Assembly: GCF_019429335.1 (NCBI RefSeq)
Contig: NZ_JAHYJB010000004.1
Location: forward strand, 49,632-113,631
Source of the DNA: Sulfurimonas sp.
GTDB taxonomy: Bacteria; Campylobacterota; Campylobacteria; Campylobacterales; Sulfurimonadaceae
DNA length: 64,000 bases
Reading direction: 5' to 3'
The notes beneath the pieces are model-generated. The model was not told the origin of the DNA. It ran no database searches and worked only from the letters and a program-made list of their open reading frames with translations. Made by a program: the position numbers and the translations under genes. Shown here piece after piece: positions 7,991 to 16,683 of the stretch (position 1 is the stretch's first letter; each line of letters opens with the position of its first letter).

Positions 7991-8071
7991 CTCACATGAA
8001 CGCCAAATGAACAGAGTCCATTTGGCTACGCTTAGACCGCTGTGGTCACTGAAGTTTGCCTCTTCTAGGCA

Positions 8072-8105
8072 AGTAATCTTCTTGCAGTTTTGCAAGAAGA
8101 TTACT
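8072..8105 (-). terminator. Hairpin at the end of the M1-ChaN-PDZ gene
   Basis: A perfect 14-base-pair stem with a 6-base loop (AGTTTT) includes the stop codon of the minus-strand gene. It is expected to act on that transcript, possibly bidirectionally. It has no classic U-tract on either strand. Confidence 0.55.
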
Positions 8106-10554
8106 CTTTAAATTCTATCTCTACCTCTATTTTCTTCGACTCTCTCTCAATGGTCAGCGTAACACTCTCTTTTGCAAAAGCGAGTTCTGTTTTTAGCTCA
8201 TAGAGATTTTTTACGGCGGTTTTATTAAACGCGACAACATTGTCACCCTCTTTTATCTGAGCTTTTTGTGCCAAAGAGTTATCGGCGATTTTTTTAACAT
8301 GTAACTTCTCGTCAGACTCAAAATATACTCCGAGTTTTTTTGCCTTTGTCGTACCGACTGCTGATGGATAGAGAATATAGTCGCCGATTTCAGGTTCAGG
8401 ATTTGTTAGATTTAAAACAATTTTATAATCCGTTATGCCTCTTCGCTCTGCTCTGCTTGGGATTCCGTATCCATGCATAACATGTCCGTTTCCTGCAAGT
8501 ACAGCCATAGAGTAGTCAGGATTTTTCTGTAAAAATAAAACCATATTTGCAGCCATTGACTCATCCCAGAGCAGCTGCGCATGGTAGAACTGTTCAAAAT
8601 TTTCAAAACGCTCTGCTTGGTGCATGCCATATACTTCTCTTAACTGCTCTTTGTATTTTTCATTATCAAAATTAATTGAGTTTGGAACTTCTGCGAGCTG
8701 CTCTTTGCTTAGAGAGTCAAATCCTGTGCCGACAACTTTCTTGGTAATCTCTCTGTCGATATTTAGGGCTACTATCGGTATGCGGTTCTCTTTTACAAAG
8801 AGCATAATCGGGCGGTACAACTCATAATCATACTTCCATCTTTTAAAATACTCCGTCTTTTTGATCATCTCTTTTTCGCTGATTTTTCCAAGAACAAACT
8901 CATCGAGATATTTTTGAAACTGCTTTTGAAACATCTCCATGCCGATAGAGAGCTTAGGATTGTTTTTATACATCGCCTTTATAATTTTTAGCTGGTTTAG
9001 GTGGCTTGAAAACTCCATGTGGCTCTCTCCGACATAGACCACTCTGCTCTTGACAATCTTATCTATCACCTCGTTAAGCTTTTGCGGTGTCGGTTTTAAT
9101 GCATACGAACCGCTCTCTATCTTGCAGAGAACACCTTTTTGTGAAGGCTTTATTGTTTTTTCTACAATTTTTTCACCCTCAAATATAACAGTAGAGTACT
9201 TTCCAAGATGCTTCAGTTTGTAAAGCAGAGATTCAAAGGGCTTTGTTGCCTCAAAAACCGCAATAACATTTGCTTCATTTAGCGGATTTTTAAAAAGCTC
9301 TATTTTTGCATCTCCCTCCATTTTAAAAGGAAGAACTATCCTCTCAAGAAGCTCATTTTTTGCTCCCAAAATAAAGATATTGCTGTTTTTAATCTCATTA
9401 TACGTTAAAGTATCTGCATATTTGAAATTTTGAAATATCTTCCTAAAAGAAGCAAATCTCTTCTCATCGGCTCTGCTTATAACCAAAAGAGCATTGCTCT
9501 CAATTATCTTTGATATTACGGCCGGAGTCTCCTGAGTGCTCAGCTTTCTAAATAACTCATAGTTCTCATCAAACACTATTTTTATTGGCTCAATATCAAG
9601 CTCCAGCCGCTGCCTTTCCTTACTTAGATCAATTTTTGTTGATAAGCACTCATCATCGGAGCAGATAGAGACGGGGATATACTCCGCTTTGTTGTTGCTT
9701 ATGATATCAAACTCAAGAATATATCTGTTTTCGACAAAATTTAGAGCCGTGTTGCTTATGCTAAAGTCAAGCGCACCCTTTTCATAAACCCATGTTTTAA
9801 AAAAATCACCAAGTTTCATACCCGATGTTTTTTCATAAATCTCTCTTAGATTCTCATAAGTTGCAATCTTAAAAGGATAGTTCTCAAGGAGCATCTTTGT
9901 TCCTGTATCAAAGGCTTTTTGACCTATTTTTTGTTCTAACATGTAGAAAAAGAAAGCCGACTTTTCATACCCGATTGCATTTTTGCTGTTTTTTGTTTTA
10001 TGCTCAAAATCAGTCAGCGCAATCTCATTGTTTTGATCTACATAAGAGTTATATTTTACCAGCATATCTTTTCTATACTCTGCGCCTCTGTTATCATTTT
10101 TCGCATATAAAAAGTCCGCGTAGTATGTGGTAATCCCCTCAGCCCAATTTCCTCTCTCCGGTGAGTAGACGTAGTTGCCAAACCACTGGTGCGCTATCTC
10201 ATGCCCAAGCGAGCTATCTAAAACATAATCTTTGTCTATTATCTGCTTACCTATAAGAGTATATGCAGGCATTGAGTATCCTACAGGAGATGGCGCTTCC
10301 ACCACCGAGAAGCTCTTAAATGGCATAAATCCGAACATATTTTTATAAAGCTCAAAATACTCAGCACTCTTTTTTAGGTATCTTTGAGATAAATTTGAGT
10401 CACTTAGATAGAAATAAGTTGAGAGTTCCAAACCATCTTTTGTAATATATGAGTTTTTAGTATGGTTTTTTAGATCCATATTTAGACTATTTTTATGCTC
10501 ACTCGCTTCTATTGTTGCTATTATAAAAGATAATAATAAAACTATTTTTTTCAT
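8101..10554 (-). CDS. Secreted M1-type peptidase fused to ChaN haem-binding and PDZ domains
   Basis: An 817-residue exported multidomain protein. A signal peptide (about residues 1-18) is followed by an M1-aminopeptidase catalytic domain with zinc motif HEIAH (118-122) and third ligand E139 in RGNWAEG. A degenerate middle region follows, then a ChaN/DUF399 domain from about 495 (VVYVGESHMEF, IGMEMFQ, AGNGHVMHGYG), and a C-terminal PDZ domain (about 740-817). ChaN domains bind haem or act in iron uptake, and PDZ domains bind protein tails. A periplasmic peptidase with haem handling is inferred. The ATG at 10554 is used because it sits 9 bases from AAGGG; the ATG at 10560 is too close. It is a single-gene unit. 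Confidence 0.85.
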   Translation of the reverse strand: MKKIVLLLSFIIATIEASEHKNSLNMDLKNHTKNSYITKDGLELSTYFYLSDSNLSQRYLKKSAEYFELYKNMFGFMPFKSFSVVEAPSPVGYSMPAYTLIGKQIIDKDYVLDSSLGHEIAHQWFGNYVYSPERGNWAEGITTYYADFLYAKNDNRGAEYRKDMLVKYNSYVDQNNEIALTDFEHKTKNSKNAIGYEKSAFFFYMLEQKIGQKAFDTGTKMLLENYPFKIATYENLREIYEKTSGMKLGDFFKTWVYEKGALDFSISNTALNFVENRYILEFDIISNNKAEYIPVSICSDDECLSTKIDLSKERQRLELDIEPIKIVFDENYELFRKLSTQETPAVISKIIESNALLVISRADEKRFASFRKIFQNFKYADTLTYNEIKNSNIFILGAKNELLERIVLPFKMEGDAKIELFKNPLNEANVIAVFEATKPFESLLYKLKHLGKYSTVIFEGEKIVEKTIKPSQKGVLCKIESGSYALKPTPQKLNEVIDKIVKSRVVYVGESHMEFSSHLNQLKIIKAMYKNNPKLSIGMEMFQKQFQKYLDEFVLGKISEKEMIKKTEYFKRWKYDYELYRPIMLFVKENRIPIVALNIDREITKKVVGTGFDSLSKEQLAEVPNSINFDNEKYKEQLREVYGMHQAERFENFEQFYHAQLLWDESMAANMVLFLQKNPDYSMAVLAGNGHVMHGYGIPSRAERRGITDYKIVLNLTNPEPEIGDYILYPSAVGTTKAKKLGVYFESDEKLHVKKIADNSLAQKAQIKEGDNVVAFNKTAVKNLYELKTELAFAKESVTLTIERESKKIEVEIEFKE

Positions 10555-10676
10555 AATCATTTGCCCTTTTATCTAAGAAAATGTATTCTAACGAGAAAAA
10601 GAATACTAACACCAAACACACACAAAGATGACCAATATCAAGAGAAATTATTTTACATGTTAGATAAAATACAACC

Positions 10677-12380
10677 ATGGAAAACAAACTAAACAAAAGA
10701 GAGCGTTACAAAGCTCAACTCACCCCTATTGATTACTATAAAGACTTCAAAGATATAGATTTTGAGAGCTTGACCGAAGTTGACAGATTTTATCTTCAGG
10801 ATTTTGGAATCTTTAGTGTTGAATTTTTAGATGATGAGTTTACTGTCCGCCTGCGCGTTCCGGGCGGCAGAATAAGTGCACAGGAGTTTCAAAAAGTAGC
10901 AGATATTGCTGCGGAGTTTGAACTTAGCATTATTTTAACGGCACGTGGTGGCATCCAGCTTCACAATGTTATGGCAGATAATGTTTTAGAAATTTATAAT
11001 CGCGCAAATGCTCTTAGACTCACCACTTGGCAGAGTTTTGGCGATAACGTAAGAAATATTATCACTGATGTGTACGACGGATGCGGAGAGTTTGCAGAGA
11101 TTGAAGCTTATCCGATACTTATGCAGATGCATAACTACATCATCAAAAACCCTCGCTACGTCGGCATGCTTCCCCGCCGTATATCTGTCGCTATATCCGG
11201 AAACCGCGCAAACGTAACCTCATTTTTTGCAAACGACCTCTATTTCGCACTCTCACAAAAAAATGGAGTGTTTGGTTTTAACGTCTATATGGGCGGAAAA
11301 AATACTGAAGTGGCGCAGTGCGCCGACATTTTTTTAAAACCTGAGGAAGTTTTTGACTTTTTTAAAGCCTTTGTAGAGGCATTTTACCTTCACGGTTCAC
11401 GCTTCTCAAGGGCTAAAACCAGACTCTTTCACATGATAGAAGAGATAGGAATGGATGGACTAAAAGCTCATATAAAAAATGAGTACAAAAAAGATTTTGA
11501 GAGTGGTGGCGAGCTTGTTTTACAAAAGGCAAGATTTGATGAGTTTCATAAACTCAAAGATGCAAGATTCGGCTTTTGCTACCAAACCGACTTTTCAAGA
11601 CTAACAACAGATGAGATAGGAAAAATTGCCTCTTTTGCAACACAAAACAGCGCTGAGATTCGCTTTGGAATTGACCAGAATATCTATATCATAGGCTTAA
11701 ATGAGCCTTCTTTTGCGCTAAAATCGCCTGCAATCAGCAGCACCATAGTCGCATGTGCGGGCAACCTCTGCCCGTATGCCGTCTGGAGCATAAAGGATGA
11801 GACCTCATACCTGCCGCTTGAGAAGATAAACGAACACCGCATACAAGTCGGTTTTTCGGGCTGCGCAAAGGGGTGCGGAAGACATAGGCATACCGACATC
11901 GGTCTAATTGGTCTAAAAACAAACAACTTCGGAGATACGGACGGTGGAGCTAGAATCTTCTTGGGAGCCGAGCACTCTCATGGAGGAGCTGTCGGACGCC
12001 AACTTTTTTCTATGGTGCCGTTTGTACACCTTGAGAGCGTTGTCTCTCTGGCGATAAAGCTTTACGAACTCAGCGGATACGGTGACTTTGAAGAGTATGC
12101 TTCAAAAGTTTTAAACAACTACTCAGAAGAGTTTGTATCTCTCTGGTTTTTGGCAAATCTTGAAACCAATAGCACTTTTGAACTCTTGCCTCGTGATGAG
12201 ATAGGTAGTTTTGAGTATGAAAAAGAGCTTCTTAAAAAAGAGTTCTCTGGGCTTGATTTTTGGGAACATGCAGATGAGAATTTTCATAATGCGGTGAGTT
12301 ACTTATCAAAGAAACTCTGGACAATCGAGGGAGAAGACCCTCACTACAAGCCAAAGATAGAGAGAACTAATTTTCGCTAA
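10677..12380 (+). CDS. Sirohaem-[4Fe-4S] nitrite/sulfite reductase
   Basis: Cytosolic haemoprotein reductase of the NirA/CysI family, catalysing six-electron reduction of nitrite to ammonia or sulfite to sulfide. The cluster/sirohaem cysteines are C360 and C365 (CAGNLC) and C396 and C400 (CAKGC). Two ferredoxin-like half domains and two sirohaem domains fit the 567-residue length. Sequence alone does not settle nitrite versus sulfite; without flavoprotein or sulfate-assimilation neighbours I leave it open. The gene is divergent from the M1 fusion gene. Its end overlaps the convergent response regulator gene by 14 bases. Confidence 0.9.
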   Translation: MENKLNKRERYKAQLTPIDYYKDFKDIDFESLTEVDRFYLQDFGIFSVEFLDDEFTVRLRVPGGRISAQEFQKVADIAAEFELSIILTARGGIQLHNVMADNVLEIYNRANALRLTTWQSFGDNVRNIITDVYDGCGEFAEIEAYPILMQMHNYIIKNPRYVGMLPRRISVAISGNRANVTSFFANDLYFALSQKNGVFGFNVYMGGKNTEVAQCADIFLKPEEVFDFFKAFVEAFYLHGSRFSRAKTRLFHMIEEIGMDGLKAHIKNEYKKDFESGGELVLQKARFDEFHKLKDARFGFCYQTDFSRLTTDEIGKIASFATQNSAEIRFGIDQNIYIIGLNEPSFALKSPAISSTIVACAGNLCPYAVWSIKDETSYLPLEKINEHRIQVGFSGCAKGCGRHRHTDIGLIGLKTNNFGDTDGGARIFLGAEHSHGGAVGRQLFSMVPFVHLESVVSLAIKLYELSGYGDFEEYASKVLNNYSEEFVSLWFLANLETNSTFELLPRDEIGSFEYEKELLKKEFSGLDFWEHADENFHNAVSYLSKKLWTIEGEDPHYKPKIERTNFR

Positions 12381-13044
12381 AAGAGAGTTGGTAGCCAAAC
12401 CCTTTTATGTTTTTTATCAGCTGTTTTGAGGTTTTTTCCCTGAAACGCTTGATAAAAGTTCTAACCCTCTCATCGCTCGCATCACCGCCCCAGAGGCTCT
12501 CTTTAATAGTCGCATCATCAATTACCCTGTTTTGGCTATCAAGCAGAAGAGATAAAAATTTTATATCATTTTTTGTGAGGGCAATATATCTCTCATTTTT
12601 ATAAAGGGAGTTTGTAGTTTTATTAAAAACAAAGCCCTCGGTAAGCTTAAGCAGCTTGCTTGAAAGCTTTGGCGCAATAGTGCCTATATAATCAAGAAGC
12701 TCGTCAGTATCAAACGGCTTTAAAAAATATTTTGTTATGCCCACATCAATAGCGCTAAATAGCTTCTCTTTTTCGCTAAATGCACTAAGTATGATTATAG
12801 GAGTCTTTGGATTTAGCTGCTTTAACTCTTTTGCCATATCAAGCCCCGAGAGAAGCGGCATCATTATATCCGTTATAACTATGTCGGGCTTTATTTTTTT
12901 AAAGAGCTCTATGCCCTCTAGTCCGTCTTTTGCGAGAGTAAAACTGTAAAAATTATCCCCTATGGCATCTTTTAAAAGTCTTGCCAGATTCTCTTCATCC
13001 TCTACAAGCAGAATTTTAAGCTCTTTTAATGCTCTATTTTTCAT
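12367..13044 (-). CDS. OmpR-type response regulator
   Basis: A 225-residue two-component regulator. The receiver domain (10-125) has the acidic pair E15/D16, phospho-acceptor D59 in VITDIMMP, and K in the FLKPF loop. The C-terminal winged helix (about 130-222) includes RVRTFIKRFREK and IKGFGYQL, so it binds DNA. It overlaps the upstream histidine kinase gene by 11 bases, so kinase and regulator are a cognate pair. Targets are unknown; opgB and the convergent nitrite/sulfite reductase gene are the physical neighbours. Confidence 0.93.
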   Translation of the reverse strand: MKNRALKELKILLVEDEENLARLLKDAIGDNFYSFTLAKDGLEGIELFKKIKPDIVITDIMMPLLSGLDMAKELKQLNPKTPIIILSAFSEKEKLFSAIDVGITKYFLKPFDTDELLDYIGTIAPKLSSKLLKLTEGFVFNKTTNSLYKNERYIALTKNDIKFLSLLLDSQNRVIDDATIKESLWGGDASDERVRTFIKRFREKTSKQLIKNIKGFGYQLSFSEN

Positions 13045-14245
13045 GTTCGTCCAATGGAATTTTTATACTAAAGGTTGTCGTATTCTTTTTGCTCTTTACA
13101 TCTAGTGTGCCGCCAAGCCCCTGTTCGCAAATCATCTTTGACATAAAAAGCCCCAAACCCGTGCCGCGGCTTTTGTGTTTTGTCGTAAAATATGGCTCAA
13201 AAATCTTCTCTATGTTCTCTTTTGATATTCCGCCTGCGTTGTCCCCAACCTCGATGAGAGCAAAGCCTTTTTCTCTTTTGGTGGTTATGGTTATCTCTCG
13301 AAGAAGGATACTGTTGTGTATAAACGCGTCTTTTGAGTTGTTTATCAAGTTTATCATAACCTGCGTAAGCTCATTTGTTATTCCAAGAACTTCTATATCT
13401 TCAAAACTTCTCTTAATAGTTATCATCTCATCATTAACGATGCTCTCTAAAAGCCCGATGGCCTCTTGAATGCTCTCGCTGATGTTAAAATAGTGTCTCT
13501 CCTTATCCGGAGAAAAAAAGTTTGTAAAATCATCGATAGTCTGGGACATGTTTTTGATGATACCCTTGCTCTCGTCATAAAATTTAGTCACATCCTCAAC
13601 TCTGTCGTTTTGAGCGGCTTTTTTTATATTAAACATGGCAAGACTAAGTTCTGTAAGCGGCTGTCTCCACTGATGTGCTATATTTGCAAGCATCTGCCCA
13701 AGGCTAGCATGGCGCGACTGCCAAAACATAACACGCTGCTTCTCCTCGTTTTTTACTATTTCGTCTCTTACGCGCTCCTCTAAGGTTTGGTTTAGCTCTT
13801 TTAACTCTCTTGTCTGCTCCTGCACCCTCTTCTCTAAACTTCTGTTTAACTCTTCGTACTCAGCCTCTTTTTTTAGAAGCTCCTCTCTTAAGAGAACCTC
13901 TTTTGTCACATCATATCTGATTGCAACATACTCTTCGATATTCTCATTTTCATCAAGTATAGGAATTATCGTGGTGTTTACGTAGAATGTAGAGCCGTCT
14001 TTAGCCCTGTTTTTAACGGTACTTTTGTATATATTTTTATTTTTTATCGTATCCCAAAGGAGGCTGAATTTCTCTTTAGAAACGTCTGGATGTCTTACAA
14101 TATTATGGTTTTGCCCGATGAGTTCGCTTTTTGTATAGCCGCTGATATTGCAAAACTCCTCGTTTACAAAGGTTATTATTCCATTAACATCGGTTTTGGA
14201 GATAATATTGCTCTTTTCAATTGCATCTTTATACTGTTTTAACAT
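13034..14245 (-). CDS. Cytosolic PAS-domain sensor histidine kinase
   Basis: A 403-residue kinase with no membrane segment. An N-terminal PAS domain (about 8-118) has the Aer-like signature GYTKSEL...RHPDV, suggesting a redox or flavin-type internal signal. A coiled coil (about 118-172) leads to the HisKA helix with phospho-acceptor H191 (AHQWRQPL), then a HATPase domain with INNSKDAF, GDNAGGI and GTGLGLFMSK. It lies 30 bases downstream of opgB and overlaps its response regulator gene. The ligand is not visible from sequence. Confidence 0.92.
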   Translation of the reverse strand: MLKQYKDAIEKSNIISKTDVNGIITFVNEEFCNISGYTKSELIGQNHNIVRHPDVSKEKFSLLWDTIKNKNIYKSTVKNRAKDGSTFYVNTTIIPILDENENIEEYVAIRYDVTKEVLLREELLKKEAEYEELNRSLEKRVQEQTRELKELNQTLEERVRDEIVKNEEKQRVMFWQSRHASLGQMLANIAHQWRQPLTELSLAMFNIKKAAQNDRVEDVTKFYDESKGIIKNMSQTIDDFTNFFSPDKERHYFNISESIQEAIGLLESIVNDEMITIKRSFEDIEVLGITNELTQVMINLINNSKDAFIHNSILLREITITTKREKGFALIEVGDNAGGISKENIEKIFEPYFTTKHKSRGTGLGLFMSKMICEQGLGGTLDVKSKKNTTTFSIKIPLDEHEK

Positions 14246-14275
14246 TCAACACTCTCTCTCTTTTTTAAAAAAAAA

Positions 14276-16591
14276 TTACTTGTCCTCAAGATTTATTATC
14301 TTTAAACTAACCAAATGAAGGCCTTTTTTTCTCTCATCACTGCCCTCTAAGTACTCTTTTAAAACAAAATATTTTGGCGGCGTTATCTCTATGGTGTTTG
14401 CACCATTTGCATTTTCAAACAAGAGCGTATATTTTTTTGGACTCTTATGAGTTGGCGTAAACTCCATTTCACTCTCTCCTACTCTTACCTTTACGACATT
14501 TCCTATATTTTCGTCGTATGCTCCGCAAACCATCTCAAGTTTGAATTTTTTGGGAAGCGAATCTGTAAATGTAAAGAGTGCGCTCTCACGCTTGCCTGCG
14601 TCAGTCCATCTTCCAACTTCATCAGGATATGAAACGCCCTCGATATTTTTTAAAAAACTTGGATACCCATCTTCTTTAAAAATTATAGCATCTTGCACTC
14701 CTATACTATATCTTAGTCCATTACTCTTTAACATGTCAATATTTGCACTTATATTTTCAATATTATAGTTTTTACCCAAACCATCACTTAAAGTTTCTAT
14801 TTCATAATCTATTAAAGAGTCAAGTCCTTTAATTTTATATGTAGAGCCTATTTTACCCTCTGCAACGCAATATTTTTTTGTTATGTTTTCATCAAAAATA
14901 TAATTCATTAATTTACACTCATCTATCCACAAAAACTTATCATTTTCCTCGAAATCTTCTAACTGTTCATATAGTTTCCAAGAATACTCAGTTTGAAAAT
15001 ATGGCTCTATATTGTTTTCTAAAATCTTAAATAGTACTGGAATTTTGTAGTGATTTTCACCAACATGTAGTAACATTTTTTTAAAATTTGGTCTAAAATT
15101 ATTTGACATTTTTGGAAATTTCCAAAAACTAAGTATATCGCTTCTCCACTGATTTAGCCTCTTGTCAAAATCCTCAAAAGAGCCGTAAATAGACTCTTTT
15201 TCTCTTAGATTTCTGCCCAGTCCCAAATCTGTGTTTATATTTAAAAAAGATAGAACCGTTGATGCAAAATCAAATGGAGTTCCTATTTTATCAATCGACA
15301 TATACTCGCTGCTGTGCGGTTCAAATAGAACAAAAAAGTTTCTTCTGTTCTGCGATTTCTCCAAATATTTCAATGCTGTATTTCTCATAGCCAAGTGGTC
15401 AGATGTGACTACTATGATTGTATCATCGGCATATTTTGAGTTTTTAACTTTTTTTATAAAACCAGATATCAAAATATCAGCACATTTAACACTGTTTAAA
15501 ATCTCGTTGGAGCCGTCTATATATAAATTTTTAGAGCAAGAGTTAGATAGATGCCCACTTGGATGATGTGTGTCCAGTGTATGCAAAAAAAGAGCAAACC
15601 TTTCTTTGGTTGATGATAAATTTTCAAACTCTTTATATGCTATATCAAGAAGCGTATCATCGTACAAACCCCATCCGTTTACATATCTTTTGTTTTTCAC
15701 TTTTTTTAAGAGTTCATCTCTTCCGACTACACTGTCAAAACCATGAGTTTTGTAAAATTTATCTATGCCTGAAAATTTAACACTGCTACCTTGAAGCATG
15801 CTCAGATAGTAGTTCTCTTTTTTTAGAATATCTCCGATACACACAGCTTTTGGATAAAATTTATCTACCCCATCCATAGAGTTGCCGCCTGAGGTTGTAA
15901 AGAGAGGAATCCCGCACTGGGTAGAAACAGTCCCGGCGATTGTGAAGTTTGTTCCGCTAGTTTGAACGATATTTGTAAATTCAATACCGCTCTCATCTTT
16001 TATAAGATTACTAAGATTTGGCATAAGATTCGGGAAAATATCCGTGTCGAAGTATGTTCTCTCAAGGCTCTCCGCATATATAAAGATTATATTTTTTCTA
16101 TTTGCGCTGCTATTTGAGTCATGCGGTATTTTATAATACTGATAAAAATCATCAGCCTGCTCCATAATCATGGTTAAAAAGATATTTTTAAAATCATTCA
16201 AAGCAGGATGGGTTAAAAAAGCTAAAATCAGAAATCCGTTATGCAAAAAAGCTTTTATTATTTTAGGTTTTGCGGCAACCACACTATTTAGATGTCGGTG
16301 ATAAAAAAAAGCCATTGCAAAAAGAGTAACAAAAGAGAAAAAAACACCAAAAATAAGCAGAAGATACTCTTGAAATCCGGCTTCGCCGAGTCCAAGATTT
16401 AAAGTAGCAATAATGGTCTCATTTATTCCGTCACCGGTAAAGTAGTTCGCTGTAAAATAGAATATGCCAAAGAGCCCATATAGAAAAAACAGAGTTGCAT
16501 CTAAAAAAATCCTCTTTGGATTTTTTTCTTTATGCTTCATAGTAAAGATTGCAAAGATAAAAAAGAAAAGAGATAGCAAAATCATATTCAT
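14276..16591 (-). CDS. opgB: OpgB/MdoB-like phosphoglycerol transferase (alkaline phosphatase fold)
   Basis: An inner-membrane protein with several N-terminal transmembrane helices in the first ~150 residues and a periplasmic sulfatase/LTA-synthase-type domain. The catalytic Thr lies in SGTNFTIAGTVSTQCG, and a metal-binding segment is VTSDHLAMRNT. The sequence tracks E. coli OpgB along its length (YAESLERTYFD, THHPSGH, WKFPK, PEDEVGRW-like and SLPKKF segments) and the 771-residue length is close to its 763. OpgB moves sn-glycerol-1-phosphate onto periplasmic glucans. No opgGH is in the window, so the acceptor here is unknown. A histidine kinase pair follows on the same strand. Confidence 0.82.
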   Translation of the reverse strand: MNMILLSLFFFIFAIFTMKHKEKNPKRIFLDATLFFLYGLFGIFYFTANYFTGDGINETIIATLNLGLGEAGFQEYLLLIFGVFFSFVTLFAMAFFYHRHLNSVVAAKPKIIKAFLHNGFLILAFLTHPALNDFKNIFLTMIMEQADDFYQYYKIPHDSNSSANRKNIIFIYAESLERTYFDTDIFPNLMPNLSNLIKDESGIEFTNIVQTSGTNFTIAGTVSTQCGIPLFTTSGGNSMDGVDKFYPKAVCIGDILKKENYYLSMLQGSSVKFSGIDKFYKTHGFDSVVGRDELLKKVKNKRYVNGWGLYDDTLLDIAYKEFENLSSTKERFALFLHTLDTHHPSGHLSNSCSKNLYIDGSNEILNSVKCADILISGFIKKVKNSKYADDTIIVVTSDHLAMRNTALKYLEKSQNRRNFFVLFEPHSSEYMSIDKIGTPFDFASTVLSFLNINTDLGLGRNLREKESIYGSFEDFDKRLNQWRSDILSFWKFPKMSNNFRPNFKKMLLHVGENHYKIPVLFKILENNIEPYFQTEYSWKLYEQLEDFEENDKFLWIDECKLMNYIFDENITKKYCVAEGKIGSTYKIKGLDSLIDYEIETLSDGLGKNYNIENISANIDMLKSNGLRYSIGVQDAIIFKEDGYPSFLKNIEGVSYPDEVGRWTDAGKRESALFTFTDSLPKKFKLEMVCGAYDENIGNVVKVRVGESEMEFTPTHKSPKKYTLLFENANGANTIEITPPKYFVLKEYLEGSDERKKGLHLVSLKIINLEDK

Positions 16592-16683
16592 CTATAAAAC
16601 TTCCAACAAAACATCAAGTGGCTAAAGAGAGTAAATTTTCTCTAGCATACAAGCCATAAGGCACACAATCTCTTTAAGCGTAG

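Noticed and set aside
14255..14275. T/A run between opgB and the histidine kinase as a terminator
   Set aside because: The T6A9 stretch has no GC-containing stem, and the 30-base gap suits co-transcription better.
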